From: Wenzhouxiangella sp.
GTDB taxonomy: Bacteria; Pseudomonadota; Gammaproteobacteria; Xanthomonadales; Wenzhouxiangellaceae
Length of the DNA: 8,241 bases
Reading direction: 5' to 3'
Assembly (NCBI GenBank): GCA_007116585.1
Contig: SKIE01000352.1
Coordinates: 1 to 8,241, forward strand
Of this stretch, positions 1 through 6,805 are shown piece after piece. A model generated the notes under the pieces. The model searched no databases. It was not told the DNA's origin and saw nothing but the letters and a program-made list of their open reading frames with translations. The translations under genes were made by a program, and so were the position numbers. Positions within the stretch are counted from its first letter, which is position 1, and every line of letters starts with the position of its first letter.

Positions 1-170
1 ACCTTGGGCGGGTTCTGGTAGAGCCCAACAACCAGGGTCCGGTCGGCGCGATCAGAATCCGCGCTGGCAGACAGCGGGGAAAACAGGCCAGCCAACAGCA
101 CAACCGCGCAAAGCCAAGCCCTTGAGATAGCGTGGCTGCGTTGTCGGACTGCTCCCGTCATGGAATCCAT
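1..170 (-). CDS. Exported solute-binding/sensor protein, N-terminal fragment
   Basis: Only the first 56 codons are inside the window; the gene runs off the left edge. Reading leftward from the ATG at 170, a basic N-region (several Arg) is followed by a hydrophobic core (AVVLLAGLFSPLSASA) ending in an Ala-x-Ala type cleavage site near residue 37, so the protein is probably exported by Sec. The mature start contains TLVVGLYQNPPKV. From family knowledge, a 'VGxYxNPPK' strand opens the periplasmic SBP-like domain of many sensor kinases, diguanylate cyclases and PAS/GGDEF/EAL proteins, so a membrane-anchored signalling protein is as likely as a free binding protein. An in-frame ATG at 161 is an alternative start; neither has a strong ribosome binding site. 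It is divergent from the small secreted protein gene at 326. The type of output domain cannot be told from here. Confidence 0.7.
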   Translation of the reverse strand, partial: MDSMTGAVRQRSHAISRAWLCAVVLLAGLFSPLSASADSDRADRTLVVGLYQNPPK

Positions 171-196
171 CACTTCATCTGCCTGAGCCTTGATGG

Positions 197-202
197 AGTA
201 TA
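197..202 (-). promoter_or_regulatory. Candidate -10 box for the leftward gene
   Basis: On the minus strand this reads TATACT, five of six bases of the sigma-70 -10 consensus. It lies about 27 bases upstream of the ATG at 170. No convincing -35 hexamer stands at the expected 16-18 base distance and there is no TGn extension, so this is only a weak suggestion. Confidence 0.25.
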
Positions 203-261
203 CGGAGACATTGATAGCAATGCATACATGCTTTTGTGACGACTGGCAACAATTACCTGGC

Positions 262-290
262 TTGCGCGCGCCCGCAGGCCCCAGTAGATT
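262..290 (+). promoter_or_regulatory. Candidate sigma-70 promoter for the small secreted protein
   Basis: TTGCGC (262-267) and TAGATT (285-290) are separated by exactly 17 bases, a canonical spacing, although the hexamers match consensus at only three and four of six positions. Transcription would begin near 297, giving a leader of roughly 30 bases before the ATG at 326. The leader carries a weak ribosome binding site (TTGAGAAA, about 7 bases before the start). Seen by eye; no score was computed. Confidence 0.35.
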
Positions 291-325
291 AGCGACTGTT
301 TCTTTGCCAATCTTGAGAAAAATTC

Positions 326-913
326 ATGTCAATCAAACAAAACCGGCTGTTTGTGGCTATGGTGGCCGCGGCAGCGTTCAGCACCACGATGCCTTCATTG
401 GCAGCATCTGATCCGATAGAGCGCTGCCGTCAGGCTGACAGTGACCGCGAGCGAATTGCCTGCCTGGAAGCGGCGTTGCGCGGGTCGGATGAAATTCCGC
501 AGACCGTGACGGAAACAGCACAGGAGACGCCGCCACAAGAGCCCACGCCCGCGGCATCGGCACCAGAGCTTGCGCCGGAACCAGACCCCATCGCGGAGGT
601 CGCCCCAACAGAGCCCGAAGGCGCCGACTTGGGCTCGGAGCAGGTCACCGCGCGTCGTGCTCGAGCCAGCGAAGAAGAACCGGCACCGCGACTGCAGGCG
701 GCTGTTGCCAGTGTGGAGATCGTCCCGTTTCAGCGTTTGCAGGTGACGCTGGATAACGGCCATGTCTGGCGTCAAATTCGAGGTGATACCCAGCGCATCA
801 ACGAACGCCGCGCGGCCAACCAGACGGTGGAAATCTGGGAATCCAACCTGGGGGGTTATCGCATGCGCATGAATGAAATGGCGCGAACCATTCGAGTCGA
901 ACGCGTCCGTTAA
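326..913 (+). CDS. Small secreted protein with paired Cys and C-terminal 'DNGxVWRQ' domain
   Basis: 195 residues of unknown function. Residues 1-27 form a Sec signal peptide (basic MSIKQNR, an Ala-rich core, cleavage probably at SLA-AS). The mature N-terminus (about 28-52) has the pattern ERCRQADSDRERIACLEA, in which Cys34 and Cys46 could form a disulfide. Similar 'C...D..R..C' segments occur at the start of many small proteobacterial envelope proteins. Residues about 55-120 are a low-complexity linker rich in Pro, Glu and Ala. Residues 125-195 look like a small beta-rich domain with VTLDNGHVWRQ, ending in a basic strand (TIRVERVR). I recall this C-terminal arrangement in uncharacterised gammaproteobacterial secreted proteins, but I know of no demonstrated role. 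The gene stands alone: it is divergent from the sensor fragment and converges on the receptor gene across a shared terminator. Base composition is like its neighbours. Confidence 0.85.
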   Translation: MSIKQNRLFVAMVAAAAFSTTMPSLAASDPIERCRQADSDRERIACLEAALRGSDEIPQTVTETAQETPPQEPTPAASAPELAPEPDPIAEVAPTEPEGADLGSEQVTARRARASEEEPAPRLQAAVASVEIVPFQRLQVTLDNGHVWRQIRGDTQRINERRAANQTVEIWESNLGGYRMRMNEMARTIRVERVR

Positions 914-924
914 GCCAGGCCCAA

Positions 925-959
925 AAAAAGCGACCGCCTGTGCAGGGCGGTCGCTTTTT
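925..959. terminator. Bidirectional intrinsic terminator
   Basis: A 14-bp perfect stem (925-938 with 946-959) surrounds a 7-base loop. The GC-rich core is GCGACCGCC/GGCGGTCGC, flanked by an A-tract on the left and a T-tract on the right, so either strand gives a hairpin followed by U residues. It starts 12 bases after the stop of the plus-strand small secreted protein and ends 24 bases past the stop of the minus-strand receptor. It should therefore end both converging transcripts. Confidence 0.92.
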
Positions 960-982
960 GGTCGAGCTTCAAGCTGTACCGG

Positions 983-3900
983 CTAGAACCGCTTGCCGAG
1001 GTTCACGAAGGCACGGCGGCCAATCAGGTCATGACCCGACTGAACAACGATGTTCATCCGCGCCGGCCCCGTGCCCTGGCCGATGATGGGCGGGCTGCGG
1101 TCCAGCGCATTGGCGACACCCAGCGTGACTGACCAGTCGTCTCGGTCATACGACAGTGACAGATCGTGCTGGAAGTAGCTGCCGATGTAGTCGATATCAC
1201 GACACAGAACGCCCTCCGGCGCACCCAGAATGCCGCAGGCATTGGCAACGCCCGGAGCGGCAAAGGCCGGCGTGTTGAGTTGCTGGCCCGAACCGATATA
1301 GCGCATCCGCCACAAGCCGACCCAGGGTCCGCTGTCGACCCGAACCGACAGGTTGCCGCGCCATTCCGGCGTGCCAATCGTACCGGCAAAATCAACCGTC
1401 GGCGCATCCGGATTGACCTGCTCTTTCTGCTCCATCAGATGGGTAACCGTCGCCGAAACCGTCAGATCAGCACCGTTGAGGAAATCGCCGAGCCCGGTGC
1501 GGAAGCGGGTATTGATATCGATGCCGCGTGAGGTCAGCTTGCCGATGTTGATAAACGCGGCATCCACATCGGTGATAACGGCCGTGGCCGGGTTTCCGCC
1601 AGCGCGGCTGATCCGCGCGCAGTTGGGATCGGCCAGGTTGGGATCACCGCCATAGCACTGGGCCAGGATCGATGCGGGATTGCTTTCACGCAGCGTATCG
1701 TTGATCTCGATGTCAAAGTAAGTCGCCGACAGTTGCCAGTCGTAGTTGGCCGCCCACGGCTGAGAAAGCACGAAACCAAAGGTGAACGACTCCGAGGTTT
1801 CCGCCTGGGCATCCGGGTTACCGCCCGTGGTGGTCGGTATGCCGGTCGTGGCCAGAAGACCGAGCTGAGTGGGGTCAACACCATCGGCCACACAGTTAGC
1901 CAGCAGCTCCGCGGTGCGGGTATCGAGCGCGGGGTCGTACTCCCCGTCCGTACGGGCATCGTTGGGCACGCGGCAGGGATCAAGCAGGCCCGAGATGGTA
2001 CCTGCCTGACCGGCCAGGAACTGCTCACGCAGATTGGGCGCGCGGAAAGTGGTACCGAAAGTGCTGCGCAGGCGCAGGAAGTCAGTCGGCTGGAAATCCG
2101 CCTTGACGCTGTAGGTGAGCTCGGAGCCGAAGTTTTCCTCGGAGGTGTAGCGACCCGACAGGTTCAGCGCGAAACGCTCATGCAGCGGGATCTCGGTTTC
2201 GGCGAACACCTCCCACAGCGACGTGCTGCCAATGGTATCGCCTTCAATATCCGGCACTTCCGAAGAGGCCAGGCCCTGCCCGCGCACGATGTCGGTCTCG
2301 GACTTGATGCTTTGCTCACGATACTCGGCACCCAGTACCAGCCCAACCGTACCGGTGCGCATGTCGAACAGATCACCGGTCACGATGGCCGAGACCATGG
2401 ACTGCTCCAGCTTGGTCTGCGTGATCGAGTTGCCAAACAGGAAGTCGGCTTCTTCCTGGGTTGCAAATGTGCCGTCACCGCCCGCCGCGGTAAACAGCGT
2501 CGGCGAGAAGAAGTTCGCCGGAACACACTGCGGGAAGTTGGGGAAACCGAAGTTCAGCGTCTCCTGTCCACCCATGCCGCAGATCACCTCACCGTCTGCG
2601 TTGAGCCGTGCGGTGTAGATGGACTCACGCAGATGCGGGTCGATCAGGATGCGCTGCTTGGAGGTGCCGAAGCTGCGGTCATATGATGCCCAGACGTCGT
2701 AGACCCAGTTGCGCTGGTCCAGTCCACCGATGGCCAATTCCCCTTCCAGGCCGCCGACAAACCGGACGTTGGAGACTTCCGAAGCCCGCCGTTGGTCCAG
2801 GTCCTGCAGTCGCAGCACCGGGAGTGCGTCTTCGCCAAACGGGTTGAACGGGTTCTGAACCAGGATTGGCGCGCCGTCACCGTCAACGATGATGTTGCCG
2901 TTGGCATCTTCTTGGGGAATGAAGCCCGGAATTCCGGGGAAGACCTGCTCGCGGGGGAATACGCCCACCGAGTTGCGCGAGGCATAGGAGGCCTCAAAGT
3001 ACAGGCTGTCGCGGCTGAACAGATCAATGTCCTGATGGCCGGTGGCGAAAATATTGAACCGTTCCAGTTCTTCAAGCAGGTTGGCCTCCCGCTCCGAGTC
3101 CTGCAGCGTGTACAGGTCAGTGGTGCGGAAGTTGGTGCCTGCTGCCAGCAAATCGGCATTGGTGATCCAGTTCTCCGGAAGCCCGGGGCTGTTCAGACCA
3201 GGCGCGAAGAAGGTGAATCCGCCAGCGCTGAGCAGGAAGGCCGAATTGGCCGGTCGGTTATCGCGACAGGTGGAATAGGTATTGCCGTCGTTGCCGATCT
3301 GATGGCTGCGCAGGCAGTCATTGAAGTTGGAGCGGTCGCCGACAATCACCGACTCACGGTCGAAATATTCAAGCGCAACGGTGAAATTGCCGCGATCATT
3401 CGAGCCGCCACCGATCAGACCCAGCTGGGTGATTTCGCCCCCGGAACGCTGTGGCGCCGTGCCGAAAGCCGTCAATTCCAAGCCCTCGACGTCCCGGCGC
3501 AAAATCACGTTGGCCACACCGGCCACGGCGTCGGCGCCATAAATCGAAGATGCGCCATCGGTCAGGATTTCCACCCGATCAATCAGCGAGCCCGGAATGA
3601 GGTTGAGGTCAGGTGCCACCGGGGCACCGCGCACACCGGCGGGCGCCAGACGACGGCCATTGACCATCAGCAGGGTGCGTTCAGGTCCAAGACCGCGCAA
3701 AGCCACTGCCTGTCCACCCAGGCCAGTCGAAGAAATACCCTCCACCGCTGCGGTGGGCGAGCCGGCGGTAACAGAACCATCCAGCTGCTCGCCGGAGACA
3801 ACCGTGGCATCGGAGATGATCGCACCGGCATCGACCAGACCCACCAGGCGAGCTTCGCCGGCATCGACTACCTGCAGTGGCGAAATGGATGAGTACTCGT

Positions 3901-4063
3901 CACGCCGCAAGCGTGACCCTGTGACAACAATTCGATCCTCGGTTTCTTCTTCCAGCTCGGGTTCAGTCGCCTGTTGAGCCCAAGTGGGTGCTGCTGTCAG
4001 AGTCGCGCCGCCGGCCAGCGCCAGCGACGATGCCAATATGCCAATCAAACTTGGATGCTTCAT
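983..4063 (-). CDS. TonB-dependent outer-membrane receptor
   Basis: 1026 residues, at the large end for the family. It should import a ligand across the outer membrane using TonB-ExbB-ExbD energy. Residues 1-30 are a signal peptide ending TWAQ. Residues 43-53 (DRIVVTGSRLR) form the usual segment before the plug and may serve as the TonB box. The plug spans roughly 55-190 with classic motifs: VALRGLGPERTLLMVNGRRL near 120-139 and IDRVEILTDGASSIYGADAV near 161-180, then VANVILRR. The rest is the 22-strand barrel, with NPDAQAETSESF near 749-760 and a C-terminal Phe suited to BAM recognition. Ten Cys fall in five close pairs (250/266, 495/513, 697/724, 803/815, 943/954), probably extracellular loop disulfides. 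The substrate cannot be read; no siderophore gene lies nearby. The start ATG has a purine-rich AGAGGG about 11 bases upstream. It is divergent from the haem-binding-type gene. Confidence 0.95.
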   Translation of the reverse strand: MKHPSLIGILASSLALAGGATLTAAPTWAQQATEPELEEETEDRIVVTGSRLRRDEYSSISPLQVVDAGEARLVGLVDAGAIISDATVVSGEQLDGSVTAGSPTAAVEGISSTGLGGQAVALRGLGPERTLLMVNGRRLAPAGVRGAPVAPDLNLIPGSLIDRVEILTDGASSIYGADAVAGVANVILRRDVEGLELTAFGTAPQRSGGEITQLGLIGGGSNDRGNFTVALEYFDRESVIVGDRSNFNDCLRSHQIGNDGNTYSTCRDNRPANSAFLLSAGGFTFFAPGLNSPGLPENWITNADLLAAGTNFRTTDLYTLQDSEREANLLEELERFNIFATGHQDIDLFSRDSLYFEASYASRNSVGVFPREQVFPGIPGFIPQEDANGNIIVDGDGAPILVQNPFNPFGEDALPVLRLQDLDQRRASEVSNVRFVGGLEGELAIGGLDQRNWVYDVWASYDRSFGTSKQRILIDPHLRESIYTARLNADGEVICGMGGQETLNFGFPNFPQCVPANFFSPTLFTAAGGDGTFATQEEADFLFGNSITQTKLEQSMVSAIVTGDLFDMRTGTVGLVLGAEYREQSIKSETDIVRGQGLASSEVPDIEGDTIGSTSLWEVFAETEIPLHERFALNLSGRYTSEENFGSELTYSVKADFQPTDFLRLRSTFGTTFRAPNLREQFLAGQAGTISGLLDPCRVPNDARTDGEYDPALDTRTAELLANCVADGVDPTQLGLLATTGIPTTTGGNPDAQAETSESFTFGFVLSQPWAANYDWQLSATYFDIEINDTLRESNPASILAQCYGGDPNLADPNCARISRAGGNPATAVITDVDAAFINIGKLTSRGIDINTRFRTGLGDFLNGADLTVSATVTHLMEQKEQVNPDAPTVDFAGTIGTPEWRGNLSVRVDSGPWVGLWRMRYIGSGQQLNTPAFAAPGVANACGILGAPEGVLCRDIDYIGSYFQHDLSLSYDRDDWSVTLGVANALDRSPPIIGQGTGPARMNIVVQSGHDLIGRRAFVNLGKRF

Positions 4064-4152
4064 TATTCTGAAATCCCTCTTGTCTGTAGCGCCACTTTCA
4101 AGCAGTGACGCGTCCCGTCGTATATCGGACGATTGCCCGATTCTCTATCACC

Positions 4153-4170
4153 GGCGATACCAGTATCGCC
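4153..4170. promoter_or_regulatory. Perfect 18-bp dyad, candidate operator
   Basis: GGCGATACCAGTATCGCC: two perfect 8-base arms around a central CA. A perfect 16-base match around a 2-base centre is unlikely by chance in a 319-base gap, and the size suits a dimeric helix-turn-helix regulator. It overlaps the -10 element of the best leftward promoter candidate, the geometry expected of a repressor site for the receptor gene. I do not recognise it as Fur, Zur or another named box. Confidence 0.5.
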
Positions 4171-4183
4171 CCTCGCTGGTCAA
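4154..4183 (-). promoter_or_regulatory. Candidate promoter of the TonB-dependent receptor
   Basis: On the minus strand TTGACC (4183-4178) is a five-of-six -35 match. After 18 bases comes TATCGC (4159-4154), a poor -10 hexamer but preceded by TGG, which resembles an extended -10. Transcription would begin near 4147, leaving a leader of about 84 bases. The -10 lies inside the 18-bp dyad. Confidence 0.35.
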
Positions 4184-4370
4184 ACGCTCAACGCGACTTG
4201 TCCCAACCCTCCTGACGTGGGCGCTGACCTTCCGGCATTCTATGCCAGCCCCTGAAGCTCCGCAACACGCCATTTTTCAGGCCTCCGCACAGTCTGGAAT
4301 TTGCATCTATCGGCTGATAGTGCGCTTGGGCTGCTTCGACTGATACAGTATTGCAATGTCGTTCAACAAC

Positions 4371-4375
4371 GGAGG
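4371..4375 (+). promoter_or_regulatory. Ribosome binding site deciding a GTG start
   Basis: GGAGG, a near-perfect Shine-Dalgarno sequence, sits 7 bases before the GTG at 4383. It lies inside the reading frame extended to the ATG at 4356, so that longer start is unlikely. The ATG at 4422 has only a weak purine stretch before it. Confidence 0.75.
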
Positions 4376-4382
4376 ATTGTGC

Positions 4383-5762
4383 GTGGTCGTTCGGAGACAA
4401 GATGGCAAGAAAAGCAACAGCATGACGCGGCTGGTCCGCATACTGCCGGCAATCTGCCTGGTCACCGGCACAGGATTTGCCACCGTGCCGGAAGATGCCA
4501 GTGAATCCCGACACCTTGAAGTCGCCGCGGTCTACAACGACGAGGCAATACAGATTCGCTTTCGCTACCAAACCGAGCAGCCATCCTGGTATCACCAGGT
4601 CTGGCGATACAGCGACGGCGAATGGGTACGGCACGGGTCAGGAGTGCCGGGCAGCACGCCCTACCGGCTCTACGAAGACCGCATCAGCATGATGCTCAGC
4701 GACGAGGCTGTGCCTGATTTCGCCCGTTTCGGCGGCTTCATGACGGCACACGAAGGGATGCGCCACCTCGACTCCGCCGCCAGCACCGAAGCGGTCGAGG
4801 ATCACCCGGTTCTGGGCCGGGAGATGGGCCGTAGCGACGTGCGCAAATTCATCCCCGGCAGCCGCGAAGACGAAGCCGCCGCTGAATGGGATGATTTGAA
4901 ATCCGACGACGAACTGCAGGCCATGCGCAAGCGCGGTGAGTTCATCGACCTGTGGCAGTGGCGATCACATCGCTCGAATCCGGTGGGTAAGGCCGATAAC
5001 GGTTACGTGCTGCACTATCGCCTGAACGCCAGCGGTCGGGGGATGTTCACGACCAACTGGGATGACGATACCGGCCAACCCGCCTGGATGTTTGATCCGG
5101 AGGTCACCGGCATGCATGCCTTGTCATGGCAGCGTCTGATTGACGGAGAATACGGTCAGGATGACTATTACTATCTGGCCGAAAGCCACGCCGTTCGGTT
5201 CGACCCGAATCACGGCTGGCAGGAGGGCGATGTCATACCGCAGCGCCTCCTGCGCGAGCCCAGCGGGAGCCGGGGCGCTATTGCGGCCGATGGTCGCTAC
5301 CACGACGGTGCCTGGCATGTGGCCCTGACGCGCAGTCTGGACGCGCCTGATCCCAAAGACAGCAAGAGTCTGAAGCCCGGAGGCCAATACACGGTTGCCT
5401 TTGCCGTGCATGAGGGCAAAGGCGCACGCTGGCATCATGTATCCATGCCCCTGACCCTGATTCTCGACAACGGACAGGACGAGGAACCCGAGCGCATCAC
5501 GCCCCGGATCATTGCCAGGTATGTCGATGGCAACCTTGATGGCGCCGAATTCACCTTTGCCAGAGTCCCTCTGATTCACCCGGGCCAGATCACCTGGCAA
5601 TGGCTACACAGCGCGGGCCATCCGGGCTATCAGATTGTGCGTGATACCCCTACCGGATTCCACGACGTCTCTCCGCTACACCCCTTCTATCGGCTGGCTG
5701 AATGGATCATTCACCATGACGAGACCGGGAAATTGCCGGAGGAGGTCAGTCGAAACCAGTAA
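4383..5762 (+). CDS. Exported ethylbenzene-dehydrogenase-related (EB_dh) haem-b-type protein
   Basis: 459 residues from the GTG at 4383. A basic N-region and hydrophobic stretch (LVRILPAICLVTGTGFA, about residues 16-32) form a signal peptide, so it should act in the periplasm. The remainder resembles the EB_dh family (haem b subunit of ethylbenzene dehydrogenase and related DMSO-reductase-type enzymes): an opening strand EAIQIRFRYQ, then YEDRISMMLSD near 97-107, DLWQWRSHRSNP near 189-200, DNGYVLHYR, a TTNWDDD stretch, and late strands DGAWHVALTRSLDAPDP and WHHVSMPLTLIL near 350-361. The mature part contains no Cys, which rules out c-type haem and fits non-covalent haem b. In EbdC the haem is held by Met and Lys; I cannot say which Met and Lys would do so here. 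It exceeds the usual subunit length, with a long acidic insert (about 130-185). No molybdopterin or iron-sulfur subunit is next to it. It is divergent from the receptor and may share its control. Confidence 0.75.
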   Translation: MVVRRQDGKKSNSMTRLVRILPAICLVTGTGFATVPEDASESRHLEVAAVYNDEAIQIRFRYQTEQPSWYHQVWRYSDGEWVRHGSGVPGSTPYRLYEDRISMMLSDEAVPDFARFGGFMTAHEGMRHLDSAASTEAVEDHPVLGREMGRSDVRKFIPGSREDEAAAEWDDLKSDDELQAMRKRGEFIDLWQWRSHRSNPVGKADNGYVLHYRLNASGRGMFTTNWDDDTGQPAWMFDPEVTGMHALSWQRLIDGEYGQDDYYYLAESHAVRFDPNHGWQEGDVIPQRLLREPSGSRGAIAADGRYHDGAWHVALTRSLDAPDPKDSKSLKPGGQYTVAFAVHEGKGARWHHVSMPLTLILDNGQDEEPERITPRIIARYVDGNLDGAEFTFARVPLIHPGQITWQWLHSAGHPGYQIVRDTPTGFHDVSPLHPFYRLAEWIIHHDETGKLPEEVSRNQ

Positions 5763-5767
5763 CTGAC

Positions 5768-5795
5768 GATGCCCGGTCAACACTGACCGGGCATC
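5768..5795. terminator. Hairpin between converging genes, probable terminator
   Basis: A 12-bp perfect stem (GATGCCCGGTCA with TGACCGGGCATC) closes on a 4-base ACAC loop. It lies within the 43 bases between the stops of the EB_dh-like gene (plus) and the DUF4438 gene (minus). There is no T-run on either side, so it may be an inefficient terminator or a transcript-end stabiliser rather than a classical intrinsic terminator. Confidence 0.65.
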
Positions 5796-5805
5796 ATCGT
5801 GCCCG

Positions 5806-6768
5806 TCAGGGGATGGCGAGCAGCGACTTCAGATTGGCGTCAGCATCCTCCACCAGCTCGATGTTGCCGCTGGGCGAGGTAAACAGGCTGGTCACGCCGG
5901 GCCCATGGCCGGCCGTCATGCTTTTGCCATGCACCACCACGCCGACCGAGATCGCGCCGCCCCGCCAGGTGCGGCCGTGGGAGTGATCGGCATCGGTGAT
6001 CGCGACGATATCGCCGAAGCGCAGCGTGTGCAGGTTGTAGCGCTCGTTAACGTCTTCGTCAAACATCTGGATGTCGTAGTCGCCGGTATACACGTGATCG
6101 CGGCCCAGGCCCGACCCCATGATTTTCGCTGGAATCATATGCGTCACCGGCATGCGCAAACGACCTTCCGCGGTCACGCCGGCACCATGCCCGTTGAGCG
6201 CCTCGATCAGATCCGGGCTGGCGTTGAAGACGCGGACATCTTCCACGTTGGTCAACCGCATGCCCGCACCCACAGAGCGCACCTGCATGCGATCGCCGAT
6301 CACCAGCTGGTCGTACACCTCAGGCGCGAAATCAACCATGACGTGCTCAACACCGCCGTGCTTTCCGATCACCCAGCCGGACTCACCGGCAGCAGCGCCG
6401 GAGACCAGCCTCACCCGGTTGCCGATCATCGACAGGGCGTTGAGTGCTCTGTTGTCGTTGCCGGTCCGGCTGCCCGAACCCAGGTTGTAGATGCTGACTG
6501 CCGGTTCGACATGGTTGCCGGCCATGTTCACCGCCGAGTCGCCGGTGCGGAAGTTGTACGTGATCGATCCGGTCCCGGGCACCATGGCGACTGACCCATC
6601 GGCCTTGACCCGATAGATCGAAGCCCGCATGGCCGGCTGGGAAATCTCGCCGATAACAGCCTGCTCGACCAGTTCATCGGCGTTGTACTCGATTGGCTGG
6701 AGCTCCGCCGCCGCCCACAATGGGAGCGCCAGCAGCACACTCATCAGCGTTATAAAGTTTCTTTTCAT
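5806..6768 (-). CDS. Exported DUF4438 family protein
   Basis: 320 residues from the ATG at 6768, chosen because AGGTGA (6782-6777) lies 8 bases before it; the upstream GTG at 6780 overlaps that site. Residues 1-21 (MKRNFITLMSVLLALPLWAAA) are a clear signal peptide. The rest matches the DUF4438 pattern as I recall it: PGTGSITYNF near 64-73, HVEPAVSIYN, GWVIGKHGGVEHVMVDF near 131-147, PAKIMGSGLG near 213-222, YTGDYDIQMFDED near 227-239, LRFGDIVAI near 249-257, and GVVVHGKSMTAGHGPGVTSL near 276-295. The conserved His, Asp and Gly residues could form a metal or catalytic site, but no reaction is known to me; a Thermotoga maritima member has a solved structure. The family members I recall lack a signal peptide, so an exported version is unusual. 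It lies 37 bases after the sulfotransferase-like gene with no terminator between, so it is probably co-transcribed. Confidence 0.85.
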   Translation of the reverse strand: MKRNFITLMSVLLALPLWAAAELQPIEYNADELVEQAVIGEISQPAMRASIYRVKADGSVAMVPGTGSITYNFRTGDSAVNMAGNHVEPAVSIYNLGSGSRTGNDNRALNALSMIGNRVRLVSGAAAGESGWVIGKHGGVEHVMVDFAPEVYDQLVIGDRMQVRSVGAGMRLTNVEDVRVFNASPDLIEALNGHGAGVTAEGRLRMPVTHMIPAKIMGSGLGRDHVYTGDYDIQMFDEDVNERYNLHTLRFGDIVAITDADHSHGRTWRGGAISVGVVVHGKSMTAGHGPGVTSLFTSPSGNIELVEDADANLKSLLAIP

Positions 6769-6776
6769 GGTTGATG

Positions 6777-6782
6777 TCACCT
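6777..6782 (-). promoter_or_regulatory. Ribosome binding site of the DUF4438 gene
   Basis: AGGTGA on the minus strand, 8 bases before the ATG at 6768. It fixes the start downstream of the alternative GTG at 6780 and places the signal peptide's Lys-Arg pair directly after Met1. Confidence 0.7.
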
Positions 6783-6805
6783 GGTTGAATCATGCGCGGT
6801 CGATG

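Larger units (their letters stand above)
4064..4382. other. Divergent intergenic control region
   Basis: These 319 bases separate the receptor (leftward) from the EB_dh-like gene (rightward). They hold an 18-bp dyad at 4153-4170, a candidate receptor promoter around it, and a ribosome binding site at 4371-4375. A short inverted repeat (CTATC 4307-4311, GATAG 4316-4320) lies on the right side, but it is only 5 bp and may be chance. I found no convincing rightward sigma-70 promoter; the best reading, TTGGGC at 4326 with TATTGC at 4349, is poor. I see no tRNA, riboswitch or coding sequence here that I would defend. Confidence 0.7.

Noticed and set aside
190..411. Open frame of 73 codons before the small secreted protein
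   Set aside because: It overlaps the start of a gene with a clear signal peptide in another frame and its sequence is composition-driven with no motif.
1733..2686. Open frame of 317 codons on the plus strand
   Set aside because: Antisense shadow of the receptor barrel, with no domain and no ribosome binding site noticed.
2792..3892. Long open frame of 366 codons on the plus strand
   Set aside because: It is wholly antisense to the receptor gene, has no recognisable domain and arises from the high G+C codon usage of the real gene.
4307..4320. Short inverted repeat CTATC/GATAG as an operator
   Set aside because: Only 5 bp per arm, so expected by chance at this length.
3984..4343. Open frame of 119 codons spanning the divergent gap
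   Set aside because: It starts inside the receptor's signal-peptide coding region on the opposite strand, has no recognisable features and would cover the promoter region.
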